Assembly: GCA_905250125.1 (NCBI GenBank)
Contig: CAJNOL010001010.1
Location: 23,256 to 87,255 of the forward strand
Reading direction: 5' to 3'
DNA length: 64,000 nucleotides
From: Rotaria sordida
Taxonomy: Eukaryota; Rotifera; Eurotatoria; Philodinida; Philodinidae
Position numbers and translations under genes: made by a program. Position 1 is the first letter of the stretch, and each line of letters opens with the position of its first letter. The notes beneath the pieces were generated by a model that searched no databases, was not told where the DNA came from, and saw only the letters and a list, made by a program, of their open reading frames with translations. Shown here piece after piece: positions 35,445 to 47,707 of the stretch.

Positions 35445-35755
35445 CTATTTGACTATTTCATAGGTATTTAAATATTTCATAGCTATTTAACTTTTTCAAA
35501 GTTATTTAAAATTTCCATAACTATCTGATTCTTGTGTAGCTATTTAGACATCTCATGACTATTCAAAGCTTCCATAGCTATTTAAATACTTGTCAACTAT
35601 TTAAATTCTCAGAACTATCTATATCTTAATTACTATTCAAACTGTCGTAGCTTTTCCAATACTCATCAAGTATCTAAATCTTCATAGCCGTTTGATTACG
35701 TGTTCGCTGTTCATTGAAGATCAGATATTTGTAAATAGCGTCATATATAGCTGTT
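35445..35755 (+). repeat. Degenerate minisatellite, about 20-bp unit
   Basis: Roughly twelve to fifteen imperfect copies of a unit like TTCATAGCTATTTAAATA run head to tail. Units vary in length and sequence, which suggests an old array. Confidence 0.7.
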
Positions 35756-35818
35756 TAATACAAAATACTTTTCAATCATTTACTGCACTAAAAAATAAAT
35801 ATTTTTTTGTTTTTAAAA

Positions 35819-36090
35819 TTAACCCTTTCGCGTCGATGGGGCCAACCGGTGGGTCCCGCTATAGGGTGGTCCAAAAACTCATTCATTGTAGAAAGAATTG
35901 AATATCTGTGCTATCCTTTGACCAAAGGAGCTGATTTTTTTACTCTTGATAGAGGAATGTTCATAGCTCATATTGATAAGAGAAACATCGATAAAAGTTG
36001 TTTTGAAGTACAATATTTGCTACAAATAAAGAAATGAAACCTTTCACGAATTATGAGCAAGCAATATTCATATCGCCGCGAATGGGTTAA
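35819..36090. mobile_element. piggyBac-like MITE, 264 bp, TTAA target duplication
   Basis: The element is 35823-36086 with ends CCCTTTCGCGTCGATG and rc CCCATTCGCGGCGATA. TTAA sits directly outside both ends (35819-35822 and 36087-36090). The CCC start and TTAA duplication are typical of piggyBac. Inside, 35862-36010 resembles half of the mariner-like MITE at 22092 (AGGGTGGTCCAAAAACTCAT and the GATAGAGGAATGTTCATAGC motif), so one element seems to sit in or be captured by the other. Confidence 0.85.
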
Positions 36091-38632
36091 GCTCAGGCAC
36101 TTATTTAACGGTGCTCATTGTTTTCGAGCAAGTATGTGAAGGGGGAGGAAAACGACGAAATATCTCGATGGAAATGTCTTCGTGGTAGTTAATCATTTAT
36201 GAGCGATACTATTTTGAGACATTTAGCACTTGTTAATAAGGTATTATAGTTGCTTATTGATGTTGAGTATTTTGAGAAGCAGCTACTGCATGTAATACAT
36301 AATGTAAAGGTGATCATTGTTATGTAAAATATAGTGAAAGCTATCAGGACAAGAGGTCATGCTTCATTATGAGTATATTTTCTAGATTAAGTGTTTCCAA
36401 ATTTAGACTACAACATTTTTTTAAATTGTTTTGTTATGCTGTTAGATATATCGTATATATATTGTTCGAGTTAAGAAAACTGTATGTTTAAACACAAACT
36501 TATGATATCAGTGTTATGAATTTGAATCCATCTAATGAAAAAAAACCGAGGCAGTCGTCGAAATTTGATTGTTTAATTTTTTATGAGCAATCGAAAGTTT
36601 ATCATCTAAAATTATTAAAACAAAATTTTTAGTTCATTTGGATGTTCTATAAAAAAGTTAGCCTATACTGATTTTTCAAAACTGCATATACTTACCATTA
36701 AGTAAATAGTCAGAAATCGTTCCATAAATATTCCACTAAGATTATACTTCAATAAATCAGAGAATACCTTTATGTAAGATAATTACAAATGCTTCAACAT
36801 TCTTTTTCTTGAATACACTAATCATAGCATTACACATATTACTACAGTTTTCACTTAGACGGATAAAAGTGACAATTCTGCTAGGATATTTAATTTATAT
36901 TAAAGCCATCAATGACTTCATAGAGTCAGAAAGAGTTTTGTCTATCCACTGTTCGTGTATATAACTTGCACAATGTATAATTAAATTATAATATGCTGCG
37001 ATTGTGCGTCCTACTTAATGATGCTAACAGTAATGCAAATATAAATAGCAACATAGATGTTTTAAAAAATATTTGCCATAAATGACTAAATTCAAGATAG
37101 AATAATCAAGTTCAAAGGATTCTTTCTGGGAATACATAGAAGGTTGTATACTGACTTCTATTCGATAGAATTTATTTCACTTGATGCAATTTTTCTATTA
37201 ATTTCAAAATGAATTCGAGTATATCTTCCACGACAAATGGGCCACTTTTGAATATCTTTCAATAAGTCTCCCAAACCGATCCTAGGAGATCCCACGCTAA
37301 TTCTTACATAAGTTTATAGTGCTCGGTGTGTACCTTACAATTACACCAACACGACTTCTATTGATTAGGTATTTCATGACATCGATCCCTGCTAAAATCG
37401 CGATTCCGGTCAAACTCGTGACTTTATGGAAGGTCTACTGAGTGATATAAACCATTGAAAGAGCTGAATTTTTTCCACAGTAAGTACTCAATGAAAGTTC
37501 TCTATAGCCAAAATATCGGCTTCTAACATGCGTTGTTCGTGGAATACGCATATTCACATAATACCGAAAAATGATCATTTTCCAGTGCACTTCATAGTAC
37601 TGATTAATTCATCCATAGTTCACTCATTCAAACTCATTTTTTAAGATAATTACATAAACTTGAGATGTGTGCACTTTAAGTATTTTAAGTCAAACAGATG
37701 CATTTTTGCTGGGATACATCTATGATAAAAGACCACAAAATACACCGCTTTTGGCAATAATGTGCTCAAAAATGTTTAAATACTTTGGAAATGGAACAAT
37801 ATTTTTTTTCAAAATATTTACATCGAAATTCGTAAAACTCCCCTTTCTACAACAAATTTCAAGATCAGATAAGTATAACAATTTCAGTCGTTATTTATGT
37901 GGATTGACTCATCGAGCAGCATAACTGAATTTCTGATTGTTGTATTCAGTATATTTCACACCATCACTTTTTATCAAAGAGAAAAGACGAATTCGAGAAT
38001 CTTTTGTATCATCATCGTATCCTCCCTATTTTCATGATAGTCCCATATCCGGGATACGATGAGGATCTAGAAGATTCATTTTTTCTCTCCTTGACTTGAC
38101 CTCTCACAAAATCAATTAAACGAAGTTCCATCAACAAAAAGATAATATAAACAGAATATTGTAGAGTGAAGAATCATTTCTCACTTTTCTTGTGAAGATT
38201 GCGTCGAATAGAATACAAGAGAAACAAAAAATCAATGCTTACATTCTTTCTTTTTATTCCTATCAATATAACGACATGACGTAAATTTTGATTAAATTGT
38301 TTTTCTTTTTTTTTCCTCTTGTTAGATACAACTATGTGTTCGAAAGCATTTTTTCATAGACATATATCATTTCTCATCAACTGCTTTCGCCATCCAAAAT
38401 ACACGCAAGCCAATAGAGATAGAATGAAAGTTGAGAGCAACATCGAATAAAGGTCCTAATAGATATTTACGAAAACGTAATGGAATTATTACTTATCGTA
38501 ATATTAAAAAAGCACGTTACAACAGAATGCGCAAGAAAATGTTTCTTTCATTGATATTTCGATAATTCGAAAACACTCGCACACTTTTTGGTAAATATTA
38601 TCGCAAAGTAATATTCCATCCAAAAAAAACTA
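36091..38632. other. Intergenic DNA; possible exon remnant near its end
   Basis: No complete gene is seen. At about 38450-38565 (+) a basic stretch NRYLRKRNGIITYRNIKKA runs to a TAA with no start codon. It could be a last exon or a remnant. The 85-codon frame at 37667-37924 has an FGNGTIFFF stretch faintly like MULE transposase-type DGTF motifs, but the evidence is too weak to call. Confidence 0.35.
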
Positions 38633-41600
38633 ATGTCAATGTCGTTCGTGTTTTGCAAATTTTTACTAGTTATAGCAGCGACTAAGAATCTATTATTACT
38701 AACTTCTGCATCAATAATCTATGAAGGTCAAGCTCGTTTCACTATCTTATCAGCACAACTGATTCGTCTCGAATGGTCATTAACAAATGAATTTTTTGAT
38801 GGAAAAACATGGCTTGTTCAATCACGTCAAATTCAACCAATACCGCCATCATTTACTGTCACAAGAAATGATACTCATCTACGTATTGATACCAATTTTA
38901 TTACTTTAGAATATCTTCGAAATGCTACAACAACATTTAGTCAACATAATATACGTGTTACAATTCGAGTCAATGTCATCAAAGGAGAAACAGTAGTCTG
39001 GAATGCTATACCAGGAGAAGAATACGATGGCAATCTTTTAGGTACATTACGGACATTAGATGGAAGCCGAGATTCCAAACTAGAATTGGATTGTCGGAAT
39101 CAACCACTTAATGATTTACATTGTACTTATGGTGTTATTTCTCGTCGTGGTTATGTTCTTATTGATGATACACATCGACCTCAATTTGATAATGATTCTA
39201 GATGGCCATGGATTATTAATAAACAATATTCACCACCTGATCCTAGTCATTGTCAAATAGTATCAATAGAAGAACGTCGAAATTGTGGATCATCAAATAA
39301 TAATATAAATCAATATGAATGTGAACTTCGTGGATGTTGTTTTATATTTCCATCATCATGTTTTTATTCATTACAATCTCAACAAGATTTATATTTATTT
39401 GGTCATGGTCATGCTTATTCTCAAGCTTTATTTGAATTTACTCGTCTTACTGGTTCAATTCCACTTCCACCACGTTATATATTTGGTATTTTCTTTAGTC
39501 GATATTGGGCTTATGCTGAATATGAAGAAAGACAAATTATAACTGAATATATTCAACATGATATTCCATTAGATGTTCTTGTTATTGATATGGATTGGCA
39601 TAAAACATTTTATAAATTACTTTCAAATGGTACACAAGATCAAGCCGATCAAGAAATTGGATGGACTGGATATACATTTGATAAACATTTATTTCCAAAT
39701 CCAGTAAAGTTTTTCCAATGGTGTAAACAATTAGGTCTTAAAAATGCTCTCAATCTTCATCCAGCTTCAGGTGATGAAAATTTTCTTTTTCTTTTTCTTT
39801 TTGTTTTCAATCAAATTACATTTATTCTGATTAAGGTATTCAACCATGGGAAGAAAAATATACAGCAATGGCTTATGCTATGGGTATTGATCCTTCAACT
39901 GCTCACTATGTTCCATTTAATGTTACTGATAAACACTATAGTTCATCATTATCTGATATTATTCTTAATCCACTTCAACAAGCTGGTGTTGATTTATGGT
40001 GGTTAGATTGGCAACAAGGTGAAAAAGGTTGGATGAATAATATTCCATATACTAATCCTACATTTTGGCTTAATCATATTTTCTTTACTGATCCTCATCA
40101 TCAAGATAGACGAGCAGTGATTCTTCATCGATGGGGTGGACTTGGTAATCATCGTTATCAAGTCGGTTTTTCAGGTGATGTTGTACCATCATGGGATGCA
40201 CTTTCATTTCAACCACGTTTTACAGCAACAGCTGCAAATGTTGGTTATGGATATTGGAGTCATGATCTTGGTGGACATACTGAAGAACCAGATCCTGAAT
40301 TATATATTCGATGGATTCAATGGGGTACATTTTCACCTATGTTTCGAATACATTGTACGAAGAATGCAAATAATGATCGACGACTTTGGACATTTCCTTG
40401 GATCTATCAAAATAATTTAGCTCGATTTACTCGTCTTCGTCAAGCACTCATACCTTATCTTTATACAGCTGCAAGACATACTTATGATTCTGGTTTATCG
40501 ATTGTTTTACCTCTTTATTATTACTATCCTGAACATGATGAAGCCTATTCATATTCAAATCAATATTATTTTGGTCAAAATATATTTGTTTCACCTATTA
40601 CTCAACCAATAAATATAACTACAGGTCTTGTTCATAATTGGCCTATTTGGTTTCCACCTGACTTTCAATGGGTTAATTTCTTTACTAGTGATCTTTCTTC
40701 GACTTCTACAATGAAATCTTTTACTATTGATGAAATGCCTGTTTATGCTCAAGTTGGTTCAATTATTCCACTTTTACCTGAACCAAAATCACATCGAGAA
40801 AGAATTGGTCGAGCTCAACAAATTCCTCAATCTCTTCTTTTATATACACTTATTGGTGGATCTTCAAAAGGAAGTGGATATGTTTATGATGATGATGGTT
40901 CAACAATTGCATATCAAGATTCTTCTCGTTCAACTAGTGCTATCACTCGTTTTAATTATACTGTATCAGTAAATACATTACAATTTAGTAAGTTATATCT
41001 CTTAATATCATTTATCAGAATAATTTATAATAAAACAAAAACAATATTTTAATTATTTTATTAGCTATTTTTCCAGCATCAGGATCTTTTTCTACATTTC
41101 CAACATCACGTACATATGAAATTCAACTTCGAGGTATTTTTCCAGCTACAAATGTTCTGATCAATAATGTTAATATTTCTTTTAAACCATTTAATGAATT
41201 AATCAATAGTCAAAATAGTATAACAAATAGTTATACATATGATGGATCAACTCTTTCAATTATTATTTATATTCGACAAGCCGTATCAACATCAGAATTA
41301 GTTGAAATAGAAGTTGAATTATCAGGAAGTATTTCTAATCCACTTCTTGTTCGAACTCCAATATCATTCATTAGTCTTCTTAATCGATGTCAATCAGCTA
41401 AAGCTCGTCTTGATTATGAATGGGGTATAAGAACAGTTTATATGGATGATTATCCATTATTATTAGATGCTGCTGCAACTGGTCTTCGTATTACTCATAG
41501 ACCATCAACTGCTAAAAGGGAATTAAATGCATTTTATAATAAACGTATGCCAGGTGCATGTAATGAATTAGCAACAAAAATTGATAATATTGATCCAAAT

Positions 41601-41696
41601 ATTCGAAATATTTTATTAGTTCAACTACAATGCAATCTATTTACTAAGAAGAAATTAAATGAAATATGGAATTTCAAGAAATCTTCTAGAAATTGA
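38633..41696 (+). CDS. GH31 alpha-glycosidase with a trefoil (P-type) domain
   Basis: Three exons (38633-39770, 39836-40987, 41065-41696) give 973 residues. The start codon opens a hydrophobic signal-peptide-like segment (FCKFLLVIAATKNLLLLTSAS). An N-terminal beta-sandwich follows, then a trefoil domain at about 207-243 with the Cys pattern ending ECELRGCCF...SCFYS. The GH31 barrel has DLWWLDWQQG with nucleophile Asp437 and GFSGD with acid/base Asp494, plus VIDMDWH and HDLGGH. A C-terminal beta-domain and a tail of about 100 residues follow. The product is probably secreted or luminal and cleaves alpha-linked sugars, like maltase-glucoamylase relatives. The WLDWQQG form and HPASGIQPWEEKY are closer to the microbial-type GH31 with which I am familiar than to human acid glucosidase. 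Confidence 0.9.
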
Positions 41697-43079
41697 TTAA
41701 TTTTTACTATATCGATTTTATTATTAGTATGAACTGATTCTGTTATTATACATCTAGTATTTTGTGTGAATCTGAACGAATTTAGAACTAGAAGATTTGA
41801 AAATAAGTTGAAAAGAATAAATTTGTCTACTTAGTAGTAGAATATAGAACACAACGAAACAGAAAACGAAGGTTAGGAGCAATTCTCCTAAATGTTGCAG
41901 GTATCAACTTAATATCTCGTGTACATATATTATCGACTTGTTTGAAATGGTGTCCACTGTTTTTTGAATAATTTTCGAATGCTGATACTGTTCGATTTTG
42001 GATTTTTGCTATCCGCTAGAGTAGTCTAGGACATGTGCAAACAAGTAACATATTCGTTCAAACAATAAAACAATCTATTATGTCTGTTGAATTCATTTGA
42101 TTGACTGAACCTAAGGAAATACAACATTTCGGCTAAATATGTGTTTTCTCGGTCAATCAATACTGTTCATAAGTATGATGACAATTTCAAAATCGAATAA
42201 AATCAAATTTAGAAATTATGATCGATTTCAGATTTGACTCCAATGTTTTGACATTTAGGTTGGAATTTGAATAAAATATAGAAGCTTAGCCTATTAAGAT
42301 AGGTCAATTGCTTTCTTAAGACTTGAATAGCGACCATTCGCAAGTCAATTGAATTGATTGAGTTCAATAACTGTTAAGTTGCTCACAAGATTTTTTCATG
42401 TTGAACAGAAGTTATTCAATAAAATAAATGAAAATTTCTGGATAATTATTGGCTATGGAAATCTTTTTTATTTTTCCTTTTTCTTTTCAATATATACAAA
42501 CAATAGCAGTAAAGTATTCTCATATAAGAAGAAAGAAAAGAAAAGAGAAGATATATCAAAGACAGAAGATGATCTAGTATGGTTAACTTAGATCATAGCA
42601 TCCATTTATTTTTTTTGTCTCATTCTTTGTGAGTCTTTATTCATCTTCATATTGCACCAAATAGTGTGGATTTTAGAGTAAAAATGTTTCCAAGTAAAGA
42701 ACAAGTAACTTATCGTTATTGTGATTGGAATGGATGTAGAGATAAAGACAAAAGAACATTGCAAAAAAAAAACAACATTCTGATAAAATGTTTAAATTGA
42801 AAATTGTCGAAAATAATATGGAGAATTTTTTTCAAAAAAAAATGAAACAAATTCTGATACAACTGCAGCAACACCTTTACTAATGCTAATGAAGCAATTT
42901 CATCAATGGAAACACAGCACATCAGATGTGATAAACGATTACCACGCATACAAAGATCTAAAATGATCGCTTCTGATTGGCCAACCAATGGACATTCGAG
43001 CTTACCAGCTGCTAATGGAGGTCCAAGCATGGCAATACCAATTTTCTTGGATAGTTTACTCATAATGACCGATTTACCA
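41697..43079. other. Intergenic DNA with coding-like fragments
   Basis: At 42683 (+) a short frame reads MFPSKEQVTYRYCDWNGC, like the start of a zinc-finger protein, then breaks near an A-run at 42764. The minus strand at about 42870-43063 reads SKKIGIAMLGPPLAAGKLE and LCMRGNRLSHLMCC without stops. Neither can be assigned. Confidence 0.3.
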
Positions 43080-44230
43080 GTACTTACTAGTACTTTTCAC
43101 CAAACTTGTCATTTTGTAAAGAACAATGAGAGTTATAACAGAGACTTTTTTACCATAGATACCATTTACTACGACTTATCTAGTCATGGTATTGAAAGTG
43201 TTTCAACACCTAATATTTGTTTTGGCTGGAGTTATATATACGATTTCCTGAACACATAACTACGCTGATAAGGCAAGTTTGTCGAATTTATACAATGGTA
43301 TAATCGGAGAATGGTTTCATCTAAAAAAAAACATCAAAATGCATTGAATGCTGTTTTCAAAAGTTTGTAGGATCGAAATTTATTTGGAGAATTTTTTTGA
43401 ATAAGATTAAAAAGATCGAATATGCCTTGCTATGCTCTATTTATATAGTTTAAATGGAAGTCCATGGCGAGAAACTTCTAAATTGAAAACTCCCACGTGT
43501 TTGTGAACATACCTGTGAAAAATGGCGAAATATTTATTTTTTCAACTCTTACTGGAAAATATATAGTCTACATAACTTTTCTTGTGTCGACGCCTCAGAA
43601 TAAGAGCAACCAAAAGGTCTGAAATTTCCATCTAAAATTAGTCTCATTGTAATCTTTATATGTTCAAAGTTTCAAGCCGAAATGCTAACTTCAATTTATT
43701 TTGATATTTCTGAAGGGATCATGACAATTTTTAAACAGCTATTTGTAAAAAGTTGATATCCTCATCGAAACAAATTAGAAGTAAAGGCTTTTTTATCGGT
43801 AGTTACAGTTAATTAGGAGCTATGTGATACACAGAGTTCTTACCCTAAAGTGATTCGCCACTAAAGTCCATTCTCTTGAAAAACATGTAGAAAAATGAGG
43901 TGGACTTAAAAGTTTTTTTCTATCAAAGATAAATCCTACAAATTCATAAAAATGGCAGTCGATGCATTTTATTTAGGTGAAACCATTCTCAGGTTATTCC
44001 TTTGCATTGATTTGGCGAACTTGTCTTATCAGCATAGTCATGTGTTCAAGAAATCATACATATATGTATATAACACCAACCAAAAACTATGAGGTGATAA
44101 GACAATTGCAATACCATGAACAAATAGCCGATATGGAATTGTGTCTATGGTAAAAAATCTTCGTTATCACTCTTACTATTCTTTAGAAAATAGAAATTTG
44201 ATGAAAAGTATTGCACTGCTAAGTGCTCAA
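43080..44230. mobile_element. Foldback element, about 1.15 kb
   Basis: Left arm segments such as GAGAATGGTTTCATCTAAA, GAACACATAACTACGCTGAT and TTTTTTACCATAGATA recur in reverse complement on the right (TTTAGGTGAAACCATTCTC near 43975, ATCAGCATAGTCATGTGTTC near 44030, TGTCTATGGTAAAAAA near 44140). Arms are about 450 bp with roughly 20-25% divergence by eye. The middle (43590-43730) resembles the 33655 foldback family. Confidence 0.72.
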
Positions 44231-44513
44231 AATTTAGTAAAGTACCTATACGTGCAACATCTATATCTCAGGAATGACTTATCCGTTTACCCTTAAAATT
44301 TCTATTTATTCTTAATTCAGATGCATCTACTTACTGTGAAAAAAATCACCCATAACGATGTGACCAATTGAGCAAGACCCTGCTGAAGTTAGTCGTGACT
44401 TGTCTGCAATGCCTTCTATGAAATCTCAATGTGAAACACGGTAAAGCTGTTTTATCTTCACTGAGATGAAGTGTATCACATGAAGAAAAAGGGCAACTCA
44501 GAGTTCTTCATTG

Positions 44514-44626
44514 AGGGGTGTGGGTGTGGCTGGATTTGTTCGTTTTGCGAAAACCTTAAACAACATCCACACCCACACCACTCACAGTCATCTTCGGCCA
44601 CACCTACTGTATACGCACACACCCTA
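44514..44626. repeat. Inverted telomere-like array
   Basis: GAGGGGTGTGGGTGTGGCTGG is followed by CATCCACACCCACACCACTC, then a second C-rich block with CACACCTACTGTATACGCAC ending ACACCCTAC. Peptides translated from it are not genes. Confidence 0.75.
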
Positions 44627-45341
44627 CATAATAAGTTCAAACATATATTAAACTTACTTTTAAATTAATTGAATAGTTGATCATTTATTCAAGGGTAAAA
44701 TAATAAACAAAGTGCCTTTACAGAACAGAATCCATTGACATTTTATATGCTGAACAAGAACCCGACACCGTTGTGCAATACTTATTTCATCTTTCGTGTT
44801 GTTTTGCAGGAAAAATAAAAATATGTTAGTCATCCAGATGATATTATACAATTAGATGGGCGAGAGATGAAGAAAGGAATATAAAATAGAACTGATTTAT
44901 TCATATTTGATTACAATTTCATTTATTTTACATAAAGCAAAATAACAGAGAATCATCGTTAGAAAAAAAAGAAATATTGAGAGATAAAGAATGGATGATA
45001 TTTTCATGATGATTTGGCCCTTCACCAAAGATGTATCCGATCCATTTAAAATTTTCATCATACAAATCTCATCAATAAAAGTCATCCTTGAAAATTACAC
45101 TCTATTTTGTCGAGATTTAGCTTCACTATGATCACCACAAATATTGCAATCTATAGCTGTAGTCAATTACCATGATAGTACACAATTTGTCATGATGTTC
45201 TTCACTATTGTGCACTCCATAAAAAATATTTTTTGTAGACAAATAGCGATCAGTAACAGCTCAACATCTGCTCGAATAGCTATCGAAAAATATGCTGTCC
45301 GTTAAAGCTCATAGGGATGACATAGGTAAAATCTTTCGAAT

Positions 45342-45447
45342 AGGATATGAGTGTGGGCTGCAGTCGTGAATGTGTCAATCTTGCGTCTAAATTGTTTAAA
45401 CGAACACTCACAATTCACACCTACTACCCACACTCACGCTCGCACTC
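45342..45447. repeat. Inverted telomere-like array
   Basis: GGATATGAGTGTGGGCTG and CGTGAATGTG are followed by ACACTCACAATTCACACC and CCCACACTCACGCTCGCAC. Confidence 0.65.
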
Positions 45448-46074
45448 TGATCTACATTATCTGTCGACTACCTCCAGAAGGATTTTTAGACGCTGAGCTA
45501 GCATAGTGACTAAGACTCGAGGGACAGGTACTTTTGGTTAGTACTGTAGATATAAGGATATCTTTATTTTTTTTTCATGTATTTTACTTCACTAATACTC
45601 TTGGGAATATTGAAAAACTGATGATATAAAAGAAAAATATATACGTATGTATATATTGGTGGATTCTTTGAATAAACCTCTTGTATAAAATATAGAAATT
45701 ATGAATTATTCTATAATTCATTTGTGTCAGAAAGTTTAGTTCTCAAAAGACTCTTCTCGATATTTCCAGATGAGTTTTAATTGTGAAAGAGAGAAATGTG
45801 TCTTCAACATTGGGCTAGGACAGCCATGTATCGTTGTCAGGCAAAGGAAAGCTTTTTTTCCACAGTTTCATGAATCCATTGCCAATGATTTGGGATAGCT
45901 TTATTTGATGTAGAATTCAATTCTGCATCAATTAATATGCTACTCATGAACCGAACCCATATGTCAAAAGAGCAATAGTCTTCTAAAACATGGTACTTTC
46001 CATATAGGGATGCTACTATCTAGAAAAGATACTTTTTTCTACACTGGATGAGAATATTGCCGGTGAGTTCTAAT

Positions 46075-46178
46075 AGGGTGTGGATGTGGAGCGTTGGTTT
46101 GGAGTGTGAATGTGGGTTTCAGACATGACTGTAAGGACTTGGTGTCCATCTTGAATCATAGTCACACCCACACCCATT
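46075..46178. repeat. Inverted telomere-like array
   Basis: GGGTGTGGATGTGGAGCG and GGAGTGTGAATGTGGG are followed by CACACCCACACCCATT about 60 bp later. Confidence 0.72.
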
Positions 46179-46395
46179 ATTCGAATGAATCGTAACACAC
46201 TGGGATCTGAACTACGAGTATTTAGTTCAATTTCGGGTAGAGCCTTCTTTTATCGAAGTTGCGTAACTCAATGTTTTTTGCAACTTGCTAAACTCAAACT
46301 TTTCCAAATTGCGCAACCATGATTTTTTTCTACCCATTGCTTACTCCATACGCTTTTCTTCTCCCAGTGAATCAACGCAGTTTGTACAAGAGGTA

Positions 46396-46463
46396 CGAGC
46401 GTGTGGGTGTGGGGTGTGTGTCAGCCTTCAGTCGATTTACACCTACACTTCATCCATACCCTC
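46396..46463. repeat. Inverted telomere-like array
   Basis: CGAGCGTGTGGGTGTGGGG is followed by TTTACACCTACACTTCATCC and ATACCCTC. Confidence 0.7.
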
Positions 46464-46629
46464 CTATGATGAAATGCCTAAGAGTTTATTCACAAATTAA
46501 CGCATCTAATACCCTATAATACACATACTGCTAGATGGTGTCCCTAGAACATACAGGGTGGTCTACAAGTTACCCACCAGTCAGTTTTTGGTTGCGAATA
46601 ACTTTTGATAGGAACAGGATAGAGAGCTG

Positions 46630-46692
46630 CGGGTTTGGATGTGGGTGTAAACAGAATACCCACAGCTATATCCACACCCACACCCACACCCT
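46630..46692. repeat. Inverted telomere-like array
   Basis: CGGGTTTGGATGTGGGTG is followed by ATCCACACCCACACCCACAC and CCTTT. The C-rich side holds three near-perfect hexamers. Confidence 0.75.
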
Positions 46693-46970
46693 TTCCCTTT
46701 GTTTTGCTTTGACCTATGACAGGTGCTGTGGTAAGACGTCTTCCACTATGAAATTAGAAATAATGATTGCTACTGTTGAATCTATCATTCATTGTTGAGC
46801 ATGTATTTGTATAACTAAATGCTAATAGTTTTGAAACCACATATTCATAATTTCTTCAATCGATAGGATATTAGGCAAATAGCCTGTATTGTAAGCTCCT
46901 CTGACTATATAGTTATTCGACAGAAACATGTGTTTGTTATCTCGTGTCAGAACGTTGCTACCAACTCAAA

Positions 46971-47101
46971 AGAGTGTGAATGGGTGTAGGTATCGGTATG
47001 TGTGTGCCGGCGGGGAAGGAGATGTTTGGAAGTAGCACAGAAAAAGCTTCACAGCCACGCATATATTTCAAACGGATATCTATTTACATACCTACACTCA
47101 T
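46971..47101. repeat. Degenerate inverted telomere-like array
   Basis: GAGTGTGAATGGGTGTAGG and GGTATGTGTGTG are followed at some distance by CATACCTACACTCAT. Confidence 0.5.
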
Positions 47102-47267
47102 ATTTTTGTTTTGATGCATTATCTAAAATATGACAGCGTATATCAGAACAGGCCGTTGGGAACGATCGTCATATGCTTTGTTAATGCCTGTGGCAGATAG
47201 GCAGATGGTTTCACTCTCATTATAGATTAAAACTTAGTAAAGTTAGAAGTAAGCAAAACACAAAACG

Positions 47268-47707
47268 ATGAGAGGAGAATATACAATGTTGTTCCTTATG
47301 CTCAAGTAAGTAATAATGTGATATGGCATTAGAATAATTATAATATTGTGTTTATTTCTAGTTTGTTCGGTATAGTTTATTTTGTATACATTTTGACTTA
47401 TTCACCTGACATTGATTGAATAGGCCTAGTCGAAGCTGAAATATGCCAAGATGCCACACAATATGCTTTGTGTTCGGCGAACGTCGAATGCGGCTGTTTT
47501 TCTCTAGCTACTTCAGATAATAACTTTATATGTGCTTATCTTCATCTCACTTGTTCCCATTTAGTTTCTTGTGCTGATAGTGATCGGACTTGTCATCAGG
47601 CTGGGCATGTGTGTGTGAATCATCCGCGATGTAATAATGTTCCGATGTGTTATCCAACAGACATGGCCACTCAAATCATGTGTCCACCCCTAATAAGTAA
47701 ATCGTAA
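47268..47707 (+). CDS. Small secreted cysteine-rich protein
   Basis: My model has exons 47268-47305, 47362-47369 (only 8 nt) and 47424-47707, giving 109 residues. Both introns are about 55 nt with GT-AG ends. The microexon is needed because joining exon 1 straight to exon 3 hits a stop within five codons. With it the N-terminus becomes MLFLMLNLFGLVEA, a good signal peptide, cleaved before EICQDA. The mature part has 16 cysteines in about 90 residues, including SANVECGCF, LHLTCSHL, CADSDRTC and PMCYP. That implies a disulfide-rich extracellular protein. I recall similar rotifer secreted proteins but cannot name a family. It could continue past 47707 if GTAAAT there is a donor. Confidence 0.6.

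Larger units (their letters stand above)
44231..47267. other. Intergenic DNA dense in telomere-like arrays
   Basis: No gene could be supported. It contains six inverted telomere-like arrays, listed separately. At 46551 ACAGGGTGGTCTACAAGTTA looks like one end of a mariner-like MITE without a clear partner. Confidence 0.5.

Noticed and set aside
39315-40972. Alternative-frame open stretches inside the GH31 gene
   Set aside because: They are shadows of the real coding frame, which has catalytic motifs and consistent splicing.
43080-43259. 117-codon plus-strand frame at 42906-43259 as a gene
   Set aside because: Its second half lies in a foldback arm and the first half is antisense to another open stretch; no domain is recognisable.
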